Shown: positions 1-6,541 of the stretch, piece by piece
Layout: each line of letters begins with the position of its first letter
Position numbering within the stretch: the first letter of the stretch is position 1
Source of the DNA: Candidatus Mediterraneibacter gallistercoris
GTDB taxonomy: Bacteria; Bacillota_A; Clostridia; Lachnospirales; Lachnospiraceae
Reading direction: 5' to 3'
DNA: 7,943 nucleotides
Assembly: GCA_019119745.1 (NCBI GenBank)
Contig: DWWI01000263.1
Span: 1 to 7,943, forward strand
Notes under the pieces: generated by a model
Database searches by the model: none
The model's input: the letters and a program-made list of their open reading frames with translations, nothing else
What the model was told of the DNA's origin: nothing
Program-made: the position numbers and the translations under genes

Positions 1-1
1 G

Positions 2-52
2 CTCATAAAATTACTGGAAAGGAGCCTGAAGAAGAGTGATAGACGTAATTAA
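2..52 (+). CDS. C-terminal end of a polar amino-acid ABC transporter permease (5'-truncated)
   Basis: Reading from base 2, an open frame gives [16 protein letters not shown] and then TAA at 50-52. A short basic tail of the form 'LLE+xLKKSD+' is the usual cytoplasmic C-terminus of HisM/GlnP-type permeases (family knowledge). Its position directly before, and overlapping by 17 bases, a GlnQ-type ATPase is the usual permease-ATPase order in these operons. Only the last 16 residues are in the window, so membrane segments and the EAA loop cannot be checked. The competing frame from base 1 ends at TGA 37-39 with an acidic tail (KEPEEE) that fits this family less well. The identification rests mainly on context. 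Confidence 0.6.
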   Translation, partial: LIKLLERSLKKSDRRN

Positions 53-860
53 TCTTAGGAAAAGCTTCGGTGATCTTGAGATCTTAAAAGGAATCAACAT
101 CACCATCAATAAAGGCGATATCGTCGCAGTGCTCGGTCCGTCAGGTTCCGGTAAGAGTACGTTCCTGCGGTGTCTGAACTGTATGGAAGACCCTACGTCG
201 GGCAGTATTATTTTTAACGGAGTGGATATTGCCGACATGAAGGTGGATATCAATGTACACCGACGCCATATGGGAATGGTATTCCAGCACTTTAACCTGT
301 TCAATAATAAGACGGTGCTTCAGAATGTAATGATGGCTCCGGCTTATCTGAGATGCAAGGACCTGAAAAAGGCAAAGCGTAAGAACAGGATGATCCGTTT
401 TAAAAATGTATTTCGCAGCAATAAGGAAGAGCTGATCCCTATCACGACGACGAAGGAGCAGATCAGAAACGAGGCAAAGCAGCAGGCCCTTGATCTGCTG
501 AAGCGTATCGGGCTGGATGACAAAGCGGACGTTTATCCGTCCACGTTGTCCGGAGGTCAGAAGCAGAGGGTTGCGATTATACGCTCCCTTGCCATGAATC
601 CGGACGTGATCCTTTTTGACGAGCCGACGTCAGCGTTGGATCCGGAAATGGTAGGAGAGGTTCTCGACCTGATGAAGAAGCTGGCGAAAGACGGCATGAC
701 GATGGTTGTCGTGACACATGAGATGGGATTTGCAAGAGAGGTGGCTTCGAGAGTAATCTTTATGGACGACGGACAGATACGTGAGGAGGCTCCGCCGGAA
801 GAGTTCTTTGAGCACCCGAAGGATGAGAGACTGAAAGAGTTCCTGTCTAAAATCCTGTAA
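36..860 (+). CDS. Polar amino-acid ABC transporter ATP-binding protein, GlnQ/HisP type, with a ~35-residue insertion
   Basis: Cytoplasmic ATPase that powers uptake of a polar amino acid through a HisM/GlnP-type permease; the substrate cannot be told from this subunit. 274 residues. Walker A GPSGSGKS at about 35-42, Q-loop Gln84 in VFQHFNLF, signature LSGGQ 171-175, Walker B VILFDE 191-196 with catalytic Glu196, D-loop SALD, switch His228. The start is GTG at 36: the family N-terminus ([11 protein letters not shown]) begins there, and AAGGAG at 19-24 lies 11 bases upstream. It overlaps the preceding permease end by 17 bases, so translation is probably coupled. The odd part is residues about 106-142, a lysine/arginine-rich stretch (KKAKRKNRM...FRSNKEE) between the Q-loop and the helix leading to the signature. 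GlnQ proteins are usually about 240-250 residues, and this insertion accounts for the extra length. No terminator with a T-run directly follows the gene. Confidence 0.93.
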   Translation: MIDVINLRKSFGDLEILKGINITINKGDIVAVLGPSGSGKSTFLRCLNCMEDPTSGSIIFNGVDIADMKVDINVHRRHMGMVFQHFNLFNNKTVLQNVMMAPAYLRCKDLKKAKRKNRMIRFKNVFRSNKEELIPITTTKEQIRNEAKQQALDLLKRIGLDDKADVYPSTLSGGQKQRVAIIRSLAMNPDVILFDEPTSALDPEMVGEVLDLMKKLAKDGMTMVVVTHEMGFAREVASRVIFMDDGQIREEAPPEEFFEHPKDERLKEFLSKIL

Positions 861-868
861 TTTCTATA

Positions 869-897
869 TTGACAGTGAGAAACGCCGAAATTATGAT
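869..897 (+). promoter_or_regulatory. Sigma-A promoter for the SfsA-MutY gene
   Basis: TTGACA at 869-874, a 17-base spacer and TATGAT at 892-897 form a near-consensus promoter, with transcription expected to start near 904. It lies 93 bases upstream of the ATG at 990. The spacer and -10 overlap the left arm of the long inverted repeat at 883-958. Confidence 0.65.
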
Positions 898-958
898 GGC
901 ATTACAGCGGTATGCGGGGCATCTTGTATACTGTGCGTAATCCGGCATGATTTCGGCG
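883..958. repeat. Long imperfect inverted repeat between the amino-acid ABC ATPase and the SfsA-MutY gene
   Basis: The outer arms are a perfect 9-base match, CGCCGAAAT (883-891) against ATTTCGGCG (950-958). Pairing continues inward through ATG/CAT, GG/CC and ATTAC/GTAAT, with G-T wobbles and small bulges, to an inner GGTAT/ATACT region near 909-932. The whole would fold as a ~76-base stem-loop. It is followed by TGATTTTAT, a weak T-rich tail, so in read-through RNA from the upstream operon it might act as a weak terminator or mRNA end. It could equally be a small palindromic intergenic repeat or a distant two-site operator (arm centres about 67 bases apart). Function not known. Confidence 0.55.
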
Positions 959-989
959 TGATTTTATCTGCAGGGAGAGTGAATGAGAC

Positions 990-2732
990 ATGAATTATGA
1001 ACGGATCCGGAAGGCGTTCTTTATTGAGCGGCCGAACCGTTTTATCGCATATGTGCAGCTGGATGGTGAGAAAGAGACTGTCCATGTGAAAAATACAGGG
1101 CGGTGTGCGGAACTGCTTGTTCCCGGTGCGCCGGCCTATATACAGGAGAGTGTCAATCCTGCCAGGAAGACAAAGTGGGATCTGATAGCGGTGGAGAAAG
1201 GGAAGCGCATGATCAACATGGATTCCCAGATCCCGAATAAAGTGGTGCAGGAATGGATCGAAGGAGGAAATCTTTTTCCGGACGTGCGTCTGGTGCGTCC
1301 GGAGACAACATATGGAAATTCCAGATTCGACCTTTACGTGGAGGCAGGGGATAGCAGAATATTTATTGAGGTAAAAGGCGTTACACTGGAGGAGGATGGT
1401 GTGTGCCGGTTCCCGGATGCGCCAAGCGACCGGGCGGTAAAGCATATGGAAGAACTGGTCCGGGCAAAGAAAGAAGGATACGAGACATATGTATTCTTTG
1501 TGATCCAGATGAAAGATGTGCGTTATTTTACTCCGAATACGGATACCCATCCGGCGTTTGCGGAAACACTGAAAAAGGCCGCGGCTGCAGGGGTGAAAAT
1601 TCTTGCCTATGACTGTGAAGTGACATCGGACAGCATTACGATCCGTGAACCGGTGGATGTAGTGCTGGAAAGCCCGAGAATGAAAGAAACGGCAAAGCCT
1701 CTTGTGGAATGGTTTCGGAAGAATAAAAGAGATCTGCCGTGGAGAGAGAGGATGGATGCCTATCGGGTATGGATATCCGAGATCATGCTTCAGCAGACGA
1801 GAGTGGAGGCGGTAAAGCCATATTATGAACGTTTTCTGAAAGCACTGCCGGATGTACGGGCACTTGCCGGAGTTTCAGAAGACCGTCTTCTGAAATTGTG
1901 GGAAGGGCTGGGATATTATAACCGGGCAAGAAACCTGAAATACGCTGCATGTCAGATTATAGAAGAATACGGCGGTAAGTTTCCTGAAACATATGAAGAA
2001 ATCCGTTCGTTAAAAGGAATCGGCAGCTATACGGCAGGGGCAATCAGTTCTTTTGTCTATAATATTCCGAAACCTGCGGTAGATGGTAATGTGCTTCGGG
2101 TTGTGAGCCGGATCACAGCGGACGATTCAGATATTGCGAAGGCCGGGACAAAGTCGAAGATTGAAAAGGAGATTGAAGAGGTGATTCCCCGCGATGCGGC
2201 AGGCGATTTTAATCAGAGCCTGATTGAGCTGGGAGCTGTTGTGTGTCTGCCGAACGGAGAACCGCGGTGCGGCTCGTGTCCTGTAAGTCATCTCTGTCTG
2301 GCCCATGAACAGGGACGGGAGACGGAATTCCCGGTGAAGAAGAAAGCAAAGAAACGGCGGATCGAGAACCGGACTGTTCTGCTTTTCAGGGATGCACAGA
2401 AGACAGCGATCAGGAAGCGGCCTGCAAAAGGGCTGCTTGCCGGAATGTATGAGTTTCCGAACAGAGAAGGGCGTATGACATATGACGAAGTGGTCGGTTA
2501 CGGAAAATCTCTGGGGCTGACGCCGGTCCGTATCAGGAAACTGGGAAATGCAAAACATATATTCAGCCATGTGGAGTGGCATATGACCGGATATGAGATT
2601 CTTGTGGACGAGCTTGAAAAAAGTATGGCAGATGAAAATAAAGAGAAAGGCAACATCATTTTTGCAGAGATACGGCAGCTTCAGGAAGAATATCCGATAC
2701 CTTCCGCATTTGAGGCATATATGCCAAAATAA
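990..2732 (+). CDS. mutY: Fusion protein: SfsA (DNA/RNA nuclease-fold, sugar fermentation stimulation) + MutY adenine DNA glycosylase
   Basis: 580 residues in one uninterrupted frame. Residues 1-228 are SfsA-like: HVKNTGR (32-38) in the N-terminal OB-like part, then a PD-(D/E)XK-type nuclease core with Asp114 (RFDLYVE) and Glu127-x-Lys129 (IEVKGVT). Residues 231-580 are a full-length MutY, which removes adenine mispaired with 8-oxoguanine: catalytic Glu264 in SEIMLQQTRV, helix-hairpin-helix LKGIGSYTAG (341-350), Asp365 in VDGNV, Fe-S cysteines Cys419, 427, 430 and 436 (spacing X7-X2-X5), and a C-terminal Nudix-like 8-oxoG recognition domain with HIFSH (523-527). Each half is about the length of the stand-alone E. 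coli protein (about 234 and 350 residues), so this is a head-to-tail fusion with almost no linker. GGGAGAG at 973-979 sits 10 bases before the ATG. The MutY half carries all expected key residues; the biochemical role of the SfsA half is poorly known. Confidence 0.93.
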   Translation: MNYERIRKAFFIERPNRFIAYVQLDGEKETVHVKNTGRCAELLVPGAPAYIQESVNPARKTKWDLIAVEKGKRMINMDSQIPNKVVQEWIEGGNLFPDVRLVRPETTYGNSRFDLYVEAGDSRIFIEVKGVTLEEDGVCRFPDAPSDRAVKHMEELVRAKKEGYETYVFFVIQMKDVRYFTPNTDTHPAFAETLKKAAAAGVKILAYDCEVTSDSITIREPVDVVLESPRMKETAKPLVEWFRKNKRDLPWRERMDAYRVWISEIMLQQTRVEAVKPYYERFLKALPDVRALAGVSEDRLLKLWEGLGYYNRARNLKYAACQIIEEYGGKFPETYEEIRSLKGIGSYTAGAISSFVYNIPKPAVDGNVLRVVSRITADDSDIAKAGTKSKIEKEIEEVIPRDAAGDFNQSLIELGAVVCLPNGEPRCGSCPVSHLCLAHEQGRETEFPVKKKAKKRRIENRTVLLFRDAQKTAIRKRPAKGLLAGMYEFPNREGRMTYDEVVGYGKSLGLTPVRIRKLGNAKHIFSHVEWHMTGYEILVDELEKSMADENKEKGNIIFAEIRQLQEEYPIPSAFEAYMPK

Positions 2733-2751
2733 CCGAGCTCGCTCTGTTTTG

Positions 2752-2780
2752 TTGAAACCGTCAGACTCATGTGGTACAAT
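2752..2780 (+). promoter_or_regulatory. Extended -10 promoter for the TetR-lipid kinase pair
   Basis: TTGAAA at 2752-2757, a 17-base spacer, and TACAAT at 2775-2780 preceded by TGG (extended -10). Transcription would begin near 2787. This rules against an upstream in-frame ATG at 2769, which lies inside the promoter, and supports the start at 2814. An imperfect dyad (CAGAC at 2762-2766, GTCTG at 2782-2786) straddles the -10 and is a candidate TetR operator. Confidence 0.75.
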
Positions 2781-2797
2781 GGTCTGGTAGAAAAAAC

Positions 2798-2804
2798 AGG
2801 AGAG
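2798..2804 (+). promoter_or_regulatory. Ribosome binding site deciding the TetR start
   Basis: AGGAGAG lies 9 bases before the ATG at 2814. The alternative in-frame ATG at 2769 has no comparable site. Confidence 0.75.
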
Positions 2805-2813
2805 TATCACAAA

Positions 2814-3422
2814 ATGAGTGAAAAAGCATCTATTTCCAGACAGCAGCAGAAATCGCGGGAGACGCGTGAGAAGATTTTTCAGGCGGCAAAGCGGATTCTT
2901 CAGAAGAAAGGTTATGAGGAACTGTCTATTAAGAACATCTGTGAGGAGGCGGGAGTTTCAAACGGAAGTTTTTATCATCATTTCAAGACAAAGGATGACC
3001 TGCTGTCTTATTATATTGAGGATCAGCCAAAGATTGATCCGGACCTTCTGGAGCTGCCGGACAGTGTGGACGGCGTAAAAGAAGGCATTATCCAGGTATA
3101 CATGAACTATGTGAAATACTGCCGGGATCTGGGCGTAGAATTTATGTCCGAGTATTATGATACAAAGAACCAGGCGCTTAATGCTGCGATTCGTATGGAA
3201 AGGCCTTATCCCATTGTGACTGTACAGAATTATGTGGAAAAAGCCGAGCAGGCCGGAATCGTGAGCCTGAATGTTAGCATTGAGGAGTTCACGACAGATA
3301 TCAGGATGATTGTGATCGGAAATGTTTTCGAGTGGTGTGTAAAGCATGGAGAGGCTGATTTTGAGGGGAATATGGCAAGGTCACTTGGAAAATATCTGGA
3401 TGCGACACTTTGCAGGGGGTAA
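2814..3422 (+). CDS. TetR/AcrR-family transcriptional regulator
   Basis: 202 residues, normal for the family. The N-terminal DNA-binding domain is clear: a TREKIFQAAKRIL first helix (about 17-29), then KKGYEELSIKNICEEAGVSN and GSFYHHFKTKDDLL (about 31-64), with the helix-turn-helix at about 39-58. The remainder (about 70-202) is a helical ligand-binding/dimerisation region with no family-specific motif, so the inducer is unknown. The start at 2814 is chosen from AGGAGAG at 2798-2804 and because the promoter (2752-2780) covers the alternative upstream ATG. It has its own promoter, and the lipid kinase gene begins 11 bases after its stop, so the two are probably one transcript. Likely autoregulated, and probably controls the kinase gene; other targets are unknown. 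Confidence 0.9.
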   Translation: MSEKASISRQQQKSRETREKIFQAAKRILQKKGYEELSIKNICEEAGVSNGSFYHHFKTKDDLLSYYIEDQPKIDPDLLELPDSVDGVKEGIIQVYMNYVKYCRDLGVEFMSEYYDTKNQALNAAIRMERPYPIVTVQNYVEKAEQAGIVSLNVSIEEFTTDIRMIVIGNVFEWCVKHGEADFEGNMARSLGKYLDATLCRG

Positions 3423-3433
3423 AATCAGCGGAG

Positions 3434-4354
3434 ATGGAATATCATTTTATTGTAAACCCCAAAGCCCGTTCGGGCATGGGAGAGATGATATGGAGAATGA
3501 TTGAACCGGAACTTAAGAAAAGACGTGTGGACTACTGCTGTCATATGACAAAGAGCAGAAATCACGCACGGAAGATTGCCGCCCGGATCACGGCGGATCG
3601 TCGGGATCACAGAATCGTGGTGCTGGGAGGAGACGGTACTGTCGATGAGGTAGTCAACGGAATCAGAGAGCCGGAGAAAGTCACTCTCGGATACATACCC
3701 ATCGGATCGAGCAATGATTTCGCGCGGGGGCTGAAAATACCGAAAGATCCGGAGAAGGCCCTGGATATCATACTTGAGCCGCGGCACGTCATGCATATGG
3801 ATATAGGAGTGCTGGCTGCGGCAGGCCGGCAGAGGCGTTTTGTCGTGAGCGCGGGGATCGGGTTCGATGCTGCGGTATGCCATGAGGTATGTGTTTCAAA
3901 ATGGAAAGTGCGGCTGAACCGGATCGGACTGGGAAAACTGAGCTATGCCGTAGTGGCTCTGGACCGGCTGAAGAAAGACAGGCCGGTGGAAATAACGGCA
4001 ACATTTGCGGACGGCACAAAGCAGATATTTGAGAAGGCGTATTTTGCGGCTTTTATGAATCTGCCCTATGAGGGCGGAGGTTTTAAGTTCTGCCCGGAAG
4101 CGTCTCCTGCGGACGGAGAACTGGATGTGATCATTGTATATGGGCTTCCGGTGGTGAAGATACTTTGTCTGCTTCCTCTTGCATTTTGGGGAAAACATAC
4201 AGGTTTTAAAGGAGTTGTGATTAAAAAGTGCAGCGGCGTACGGATCAGGACCGGGACAGCTCTCCCGCTGCATACGGATGGTGAACCGGGATTCCCGAGA
4301 AAAGAGATCGGCGTCTCACTTATGGGAGAACGGCTGAAGGTGATCACCGGATAA
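3434..4354 (+). CDS. Diacylglycerol kinase-family lipid kinase (DagK/YegS type)
   Basis: 306 residues, typical for bacterial soluble lipid kinases that phosphorylate diacylglycerol or a related lipid at the membrane surface with ATP. Visible motifs: N-terminal YHFIVNPKARSG (3-14), nucleotide loop GGDGTVDEVVNG (65-76), GSSNDFARG (91-99, usually G[TS][GA]NDFAR), GFDAAV (143-148), PYEGGGFKFCP (211-221), ADGELD (226-231) and HTDGEP (280-285). No membrane-spanning region is apparent. I choose ATG 3434 because the family core starts right after it and AGGGGG (3414-3419) lies upstream, though at a long 14-base spacing. A TTG at 3410 would add 8 residues and overlap the TetR gene by 13 bases, but has no good ribosome binding site. 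Probably co-transcribed with the TetR gene. The exact lipid substrate is not readable from sequence. Confidence 0.9.
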   Translation: MEYHFIVNPKARSGMGEMIWRMIEPELKKRRVDYCCHMTKSRNHARKIAARITADRRDHRIVVLGGDGTVDEVVNGIREPEKVTLGYIPIGSSNDFARGLKIPKDPEKALDIILEPRHVMHMDIGVLAAAGRQRRFVVSAGIGFDAAVCHEVCVSKWKVRLNRIGLGKLSYAVVALDRLKKDRPVEITATFADGTKQIFEKAYFAAFMNLPYEGGGFKFCPEASPADGELDVIIVYGLPVVKILCLLPLAFWGKHTGFKGVVIKKCSGVRIRTGTALPLHTDGEPGFPRKEIGVSLMGERLKVITG

Positions 4355-4423
4355 AGCAAGGAGTGTTGCAGACTGCATCTGTTCTTAATTACGAAAGATT
4401 TATTAAATGTTTTGTGAAGACAG

Positions 4424-4452
4424 TTGTTGACTGTTTTAAATCGTGCTATAAT
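4424..4452 (+). promoter_or_regulatory. Extended -10 promoter for the PAP2-like membrane protein
   Basis: A perfect TATAAT at 4447-4452 is preceded by TGC, giving an extended -10. At the 17-base spacing the -35 is the poor TTGTTG (4424-4429); a better TTGACT (4427-4432) is only 14 bases away. The extended -10 probably compensates. The -35 region overlaps a small perfect dyad, ACAGT-5-ACTGT (4420-4434). The rest of the 174-base gap after the lipid kinase shows no terminator or gene. Confidence 0.6.
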
Positions 4453-4528
4453 CGATGCGATTGAGAGAATATAATAAAACTGACCGGGGAAATAAAACAG
4501 GCAAAACTGTATTTAAAGGGGCATCGCT

Positions 4529-5215
4529 ATGAAGCTGAAAAATAGATTTGCAGGAGTGGCTAAGAAATATAAGCATGCATGGGTGTTTTTATATATTTTT
4601 ATCTACATGCCGTGGTTTATGTTCCTTGAGAAACATGTGACCACGCATTACCATGTGATCCAGATCAGTCTGGATGAACATATTCCGTTTGTTGAATATT
4701 TTATAGTGCCGTATCTGCTGTGGTTCGCGTTTATTGTCGCGGCATTTCTGTATTTTTTCTTTACGGATGTGCAGGGGTTTTATAAACTGGCGGGGTTTAT
4801 GTTCACGGGTATGACTATTTTTCTTATCATATGTACAATATTCCCGAACGGTCAGGATCTGCGGCCGGTTGTCTTTGAGCGGGATAATATATTTGTGGAT
4901 ATGGTGAGGACACTTTACCGGGCAGATACATGTACGAATGTATTTCCGAGCCTTCATGTGTTTAACTCGCTGAGTGTGTGTATCGCTGTGGGTGAGAGCG
5001 AGACTCTCAGAAAGCACAAGGGGATATGCGCCGGTACGTATGTGCTGGCGGGGCTGATTATTCTGGCTACCATGTTCCTGAAGCAGCATTCTGTTCTGGA
5101 CGTGCTCGGGGCAGGCGTGATGGCGTGCGTTCTGTATCAGTTTGTGTATGCTTCGCAGAGGCGTCGTGTTCCGAAGTTCGCGGGACAGAAGAGCCAGAAG
5201 AGGCCGGTGCTGTAA
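4529..5215 (+). CDS. PAP2-superfamily integral membrane protein (PAP2_3 / inositol phosphorylceramide synthase-like)
   Basis: 228 residues with about six hydrophobic segments: roughly 17-34, 57-78, 86-105, 142-156, 168-184 and 188-207. Motifs resemble the phosphatidic-acid phosphatase type 2 fold: DLRP (110-113), FPSLH (139-143, usually PSGH) and KQHSVLD (185-191, with His187 and Asp191 in HxxxD spacing). The conserved Lys seven residues before Arg112 is Phe, and the Arg expected six residues before His187 is Thr. This places it nearer the IPC-synthase-like branch, so simple phosphatidate phosphatase activity should not be assumed. Both His residues needed for phosphoryl transfer are present. 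AAAGGGG at 4515-4521 is 7 bases before the ATG. It has its own promoter and follows a lipid kinase gene, suggesting phospholipid or polyprenyl-phosphate metabolism. The C-terminal tail (211-228) is basic and cytoplasmic by the positive-inside rule. Confidence 0.85.
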   Translation: MKLKNRFAGVAKKYKHAWVFLYIFIYMPWFMFLEKHVTTHYHVIQISLDEHIPFVEYFIVPYLLWFAFIVAAFLYFFFTDVQGFYKLAGFMFTGMTIFLIICTIFPNGQDLRPVVFERDNIFVDMVRTLYRADTCTNVFPSLHVFNSLSVCIAVGESETLRKHKGICAGTYVLAGLIILATMFLKQHSVLDVLGAGVMACVLYQFVYASQRRRVPKFAGQKSQKRPVL

Positions 5216-5239
5216 CAGAATAAAGAAAAATGAAGAAAT

Positions 5240-5258
5240 ACCGGCGTCGTGCGCCGGT
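5240..5258 (+). other. Short GC-rich hairpin between the PAP2-like gene and trpS
   Basis: ACCGGCG (5240-5246) and CGCCGGT (5252-5258) form a perfect 7-bp stem with a 5-base loop. No T-run follows, so it is not a typical intrinsic terminator. It ends 16 bases before the trpS ribosome binding site and may be an mRNA processing or stability element. Function not known. Confidence 0.5.
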
Positions 5259-5287
5259 GATCAGTAATAGAATCAGGAGGAAGAGGA

Positions 5288-6376
5288 ATGAAGAAAATTA
5301 TGCTTACCGGAGACCGTCCTACGGGAAAACTCCATGTCGGACATTACGTGGGTTCCCTGAGACGCCGGGTAGAGCTTCAGAATACGGGAGATTTTGACGA
5401 TATATTTATCATGATAGCGGACGCGCAGGCTCTGACTGACAATGCGGATAATCCGGAAAAAGTGCGGCAGAATATTATCGAGGTGGCGCTGGATTATCTC
5501 GCGTGCGGACTTGATCCGGAAAAGTCGACTCTGCTGATTCAGTCCCAGATTCCGGAGCTGTGCGAGCTGTCGTTCTACTATATGAACCTGGTGACTGTAT
5601 CAAGGCTGCAGCGCAATCCTACGGTAAAAACTGAGATTAAAATGCGTAATTTCGAGGCGAGCATCCCGGTCGGATTCTTTACCTATCCGATCAGTCAGGC
5701 GGCGGACATCACAGCGTTTAAGGCGACGATCGTGCCTGTGGGAGAGGATCAGATGCCGATGCTGGAGCAGACAAAAGAGATCGTGCACAAGTTCAATTCT
5801 GTTTACGGAGAGACTCTTGTGGAGCCGCAGATTCTTCTTCCGGACAACGAGGCGTGTATGCGGCTGCCGGGAATCGACGGAAAAGCGAAGATGAGCAAGT
5901 CTCTCGGAAACTGTATCTATCTGTCGGAGGAACCGGAGGAGATCAAGAAGAAGGTATTCAGCATGTTCACAGATCCGACGCATATCAGAATTGAGGATCC
6001 GGGGAAACTTGAAGGCAATACAGTGTTTACTTATCTGGACGCGTTCTGCAGACCGGAGTATTTCCAGGAATTCCTTCCGGAGTACAATAATCTTGACGAG
6101 CTCAAAGAGCACTACAAGAGAGGCGGTCTCGGCGATATGAAGGTGAAACGCTTCCTGAACAATGTGCTTCAGGCTGAGCTGGAGCCGATCCGCAAACGCA
6201 GAAAAGAGTGGCAGAAAGACATTCCGGCAGTATATGAGATCCTCAGGAAGGGAAGCGAGAAAGCAGAGAAAGTTGCTGCTGAGACTCTCAAAGATGTAAA
6301 AGCTGCGATGAAGATTAATTATTTTGACGATGAAGAGTTGATTAAGATGCAGTCGGCGAAATATACAGAAGAATAA
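5288..6376 (+). CDS. trpS: Tryptophan--tRNA ligase (tryptophanyl-tRNA synthetase)
   Basis: Cytoplasmic class Ic synthetase that charges tRNA-Trp with tryptophan using ATP. 362 residues, somewhat longer than the usual 330-345; the extra part is an acidic C-terminal tail after MKINYF. HIGH-type signature LHVGHY (15-20), QSQIPE (85-90), AADITAFKA (138-146) in the Trp-binding region, VGEDQ (151-155) and KMSKS (201-205). The N-terminus [13 protein letters not shown] places it in the branch also found in streptococci, not the SGxQPSGxLTxGNY branch of E. coli and B. subtilis TrpS. AGGAGG at 5275-5280 is 7 bases before the ATG. No T-box leader is present in the 72-base gap, and I see no clear promoter there, so it may be co-transcribed with the PAP2-like gene. 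A strong terminator follows at 6410-6438. Confidence 0.96.
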   Translation: MKKIMLTGDRPTGKLHVGHYVGSLRRRVELQNTGDFDDIFIMIADAQALTDNADNPEKVRQNIIEVALDYLACGLDPEKSTLLIQSQIPELCELSFYYMNLVTVSRLQRNPTVKTEIKMRNFEASIPVGFFTYPISQAADITAFKATIVPVGEDQMPMLEQTKEIVHKFNSVYGETLVEPQILLPDNEACMRLPGIDGKAKMSKSLGNCIYLSEEPEEIKKKVFSMFTDPTHIRIEDPGKLEGNTVFTYLDAFCRPEYFQEFLPEYNNLDELKEHYKRGGLGDMKVKRFLNNVLQAELEPIRKRRKEWQKDIPAVYEILRKGSEKAEKVAAETLKDVKAAMKINYFDDEELIKMQSAKYTEE

Positions 6377-6409
6377 AGATCCGGCAGAAAGATTGGCGGA
6401 TGAATAGTT

Positions 6410-6438
6410 CAGGCAGGGCGGGGAGCCCTGCCTGTTTT
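6410..6438 (+). terminator. Intrinsic terminator after trpS
   Basis: A perfect 10-bp stem, CAGGCAGGGC (6410-6419) with GCCCTGCCTG (6425-6434), a GGGGA loop and TTTT directly after. It lies 33 bases past the trpS stop. Confidence 0.9.
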
Positions 6439-6506
6439 GTATAATAAGTCCGGCGGTCGGAAATGGACGTGTAAATATACCGGTCTTGTTCGCGGGCTGT
6501 AGAAAC

Positions 6507-6540
6507 AAAAAGAGCATTCCTTCAAGGAATGCTCTTTTTT
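6507..6540. terminator. Bidirectional intrinsic terminator (tRNA-Arg on -, second stop for trpS on +)
   Basis: AGAGCATTCCT (6511-6521) pairs perfectly with AGGAATGCTCT (6525-6535) around a 3-base loop. A-runs on the left and T-runs on the right extend the stem and give a U-tract on both strands. It lies immediately 3' of the tRNA gene on the - strand. Confidence 0.88.
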
Positions 6541-6541
6541 A

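Noticed and set aside
891..1550. A 219-codon - strand frame opposite the SfsA region
   Set aside because: It overlaps the conserved SfsA core on the other strand and shows no domain of its own.
2127..2810. A 227-codon - strand frame opposite the MutY part and the TetR promoter
   Set aside because: It is antisense to conserved MutY motifs (Fe-S cysteines, HIFSH), with low-complexity, Cys/His/Phe-rich content typical of shadow frames.
2769..2813. Upstream in-frame ATG extending the TetR protein by 15 residues
   Set aside because: The ATG lies between the -35 and -10 of the promoter, upstream of the expected transcription start. AGGAGAG at 2798-2804 fits the ATG at 2814.
5216..5287. T-box riboswitch before trpS
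   Set aside because: The gap is only 72 bases, with no Stem I or antiterminator elements and no T-run terminator.
5600..6517. A 305-codon - strand open frame opposite trpS
   Set aside because: It lies antisense to clear trpS codons, has no recognisable domain, and runs through the trpS terminator.
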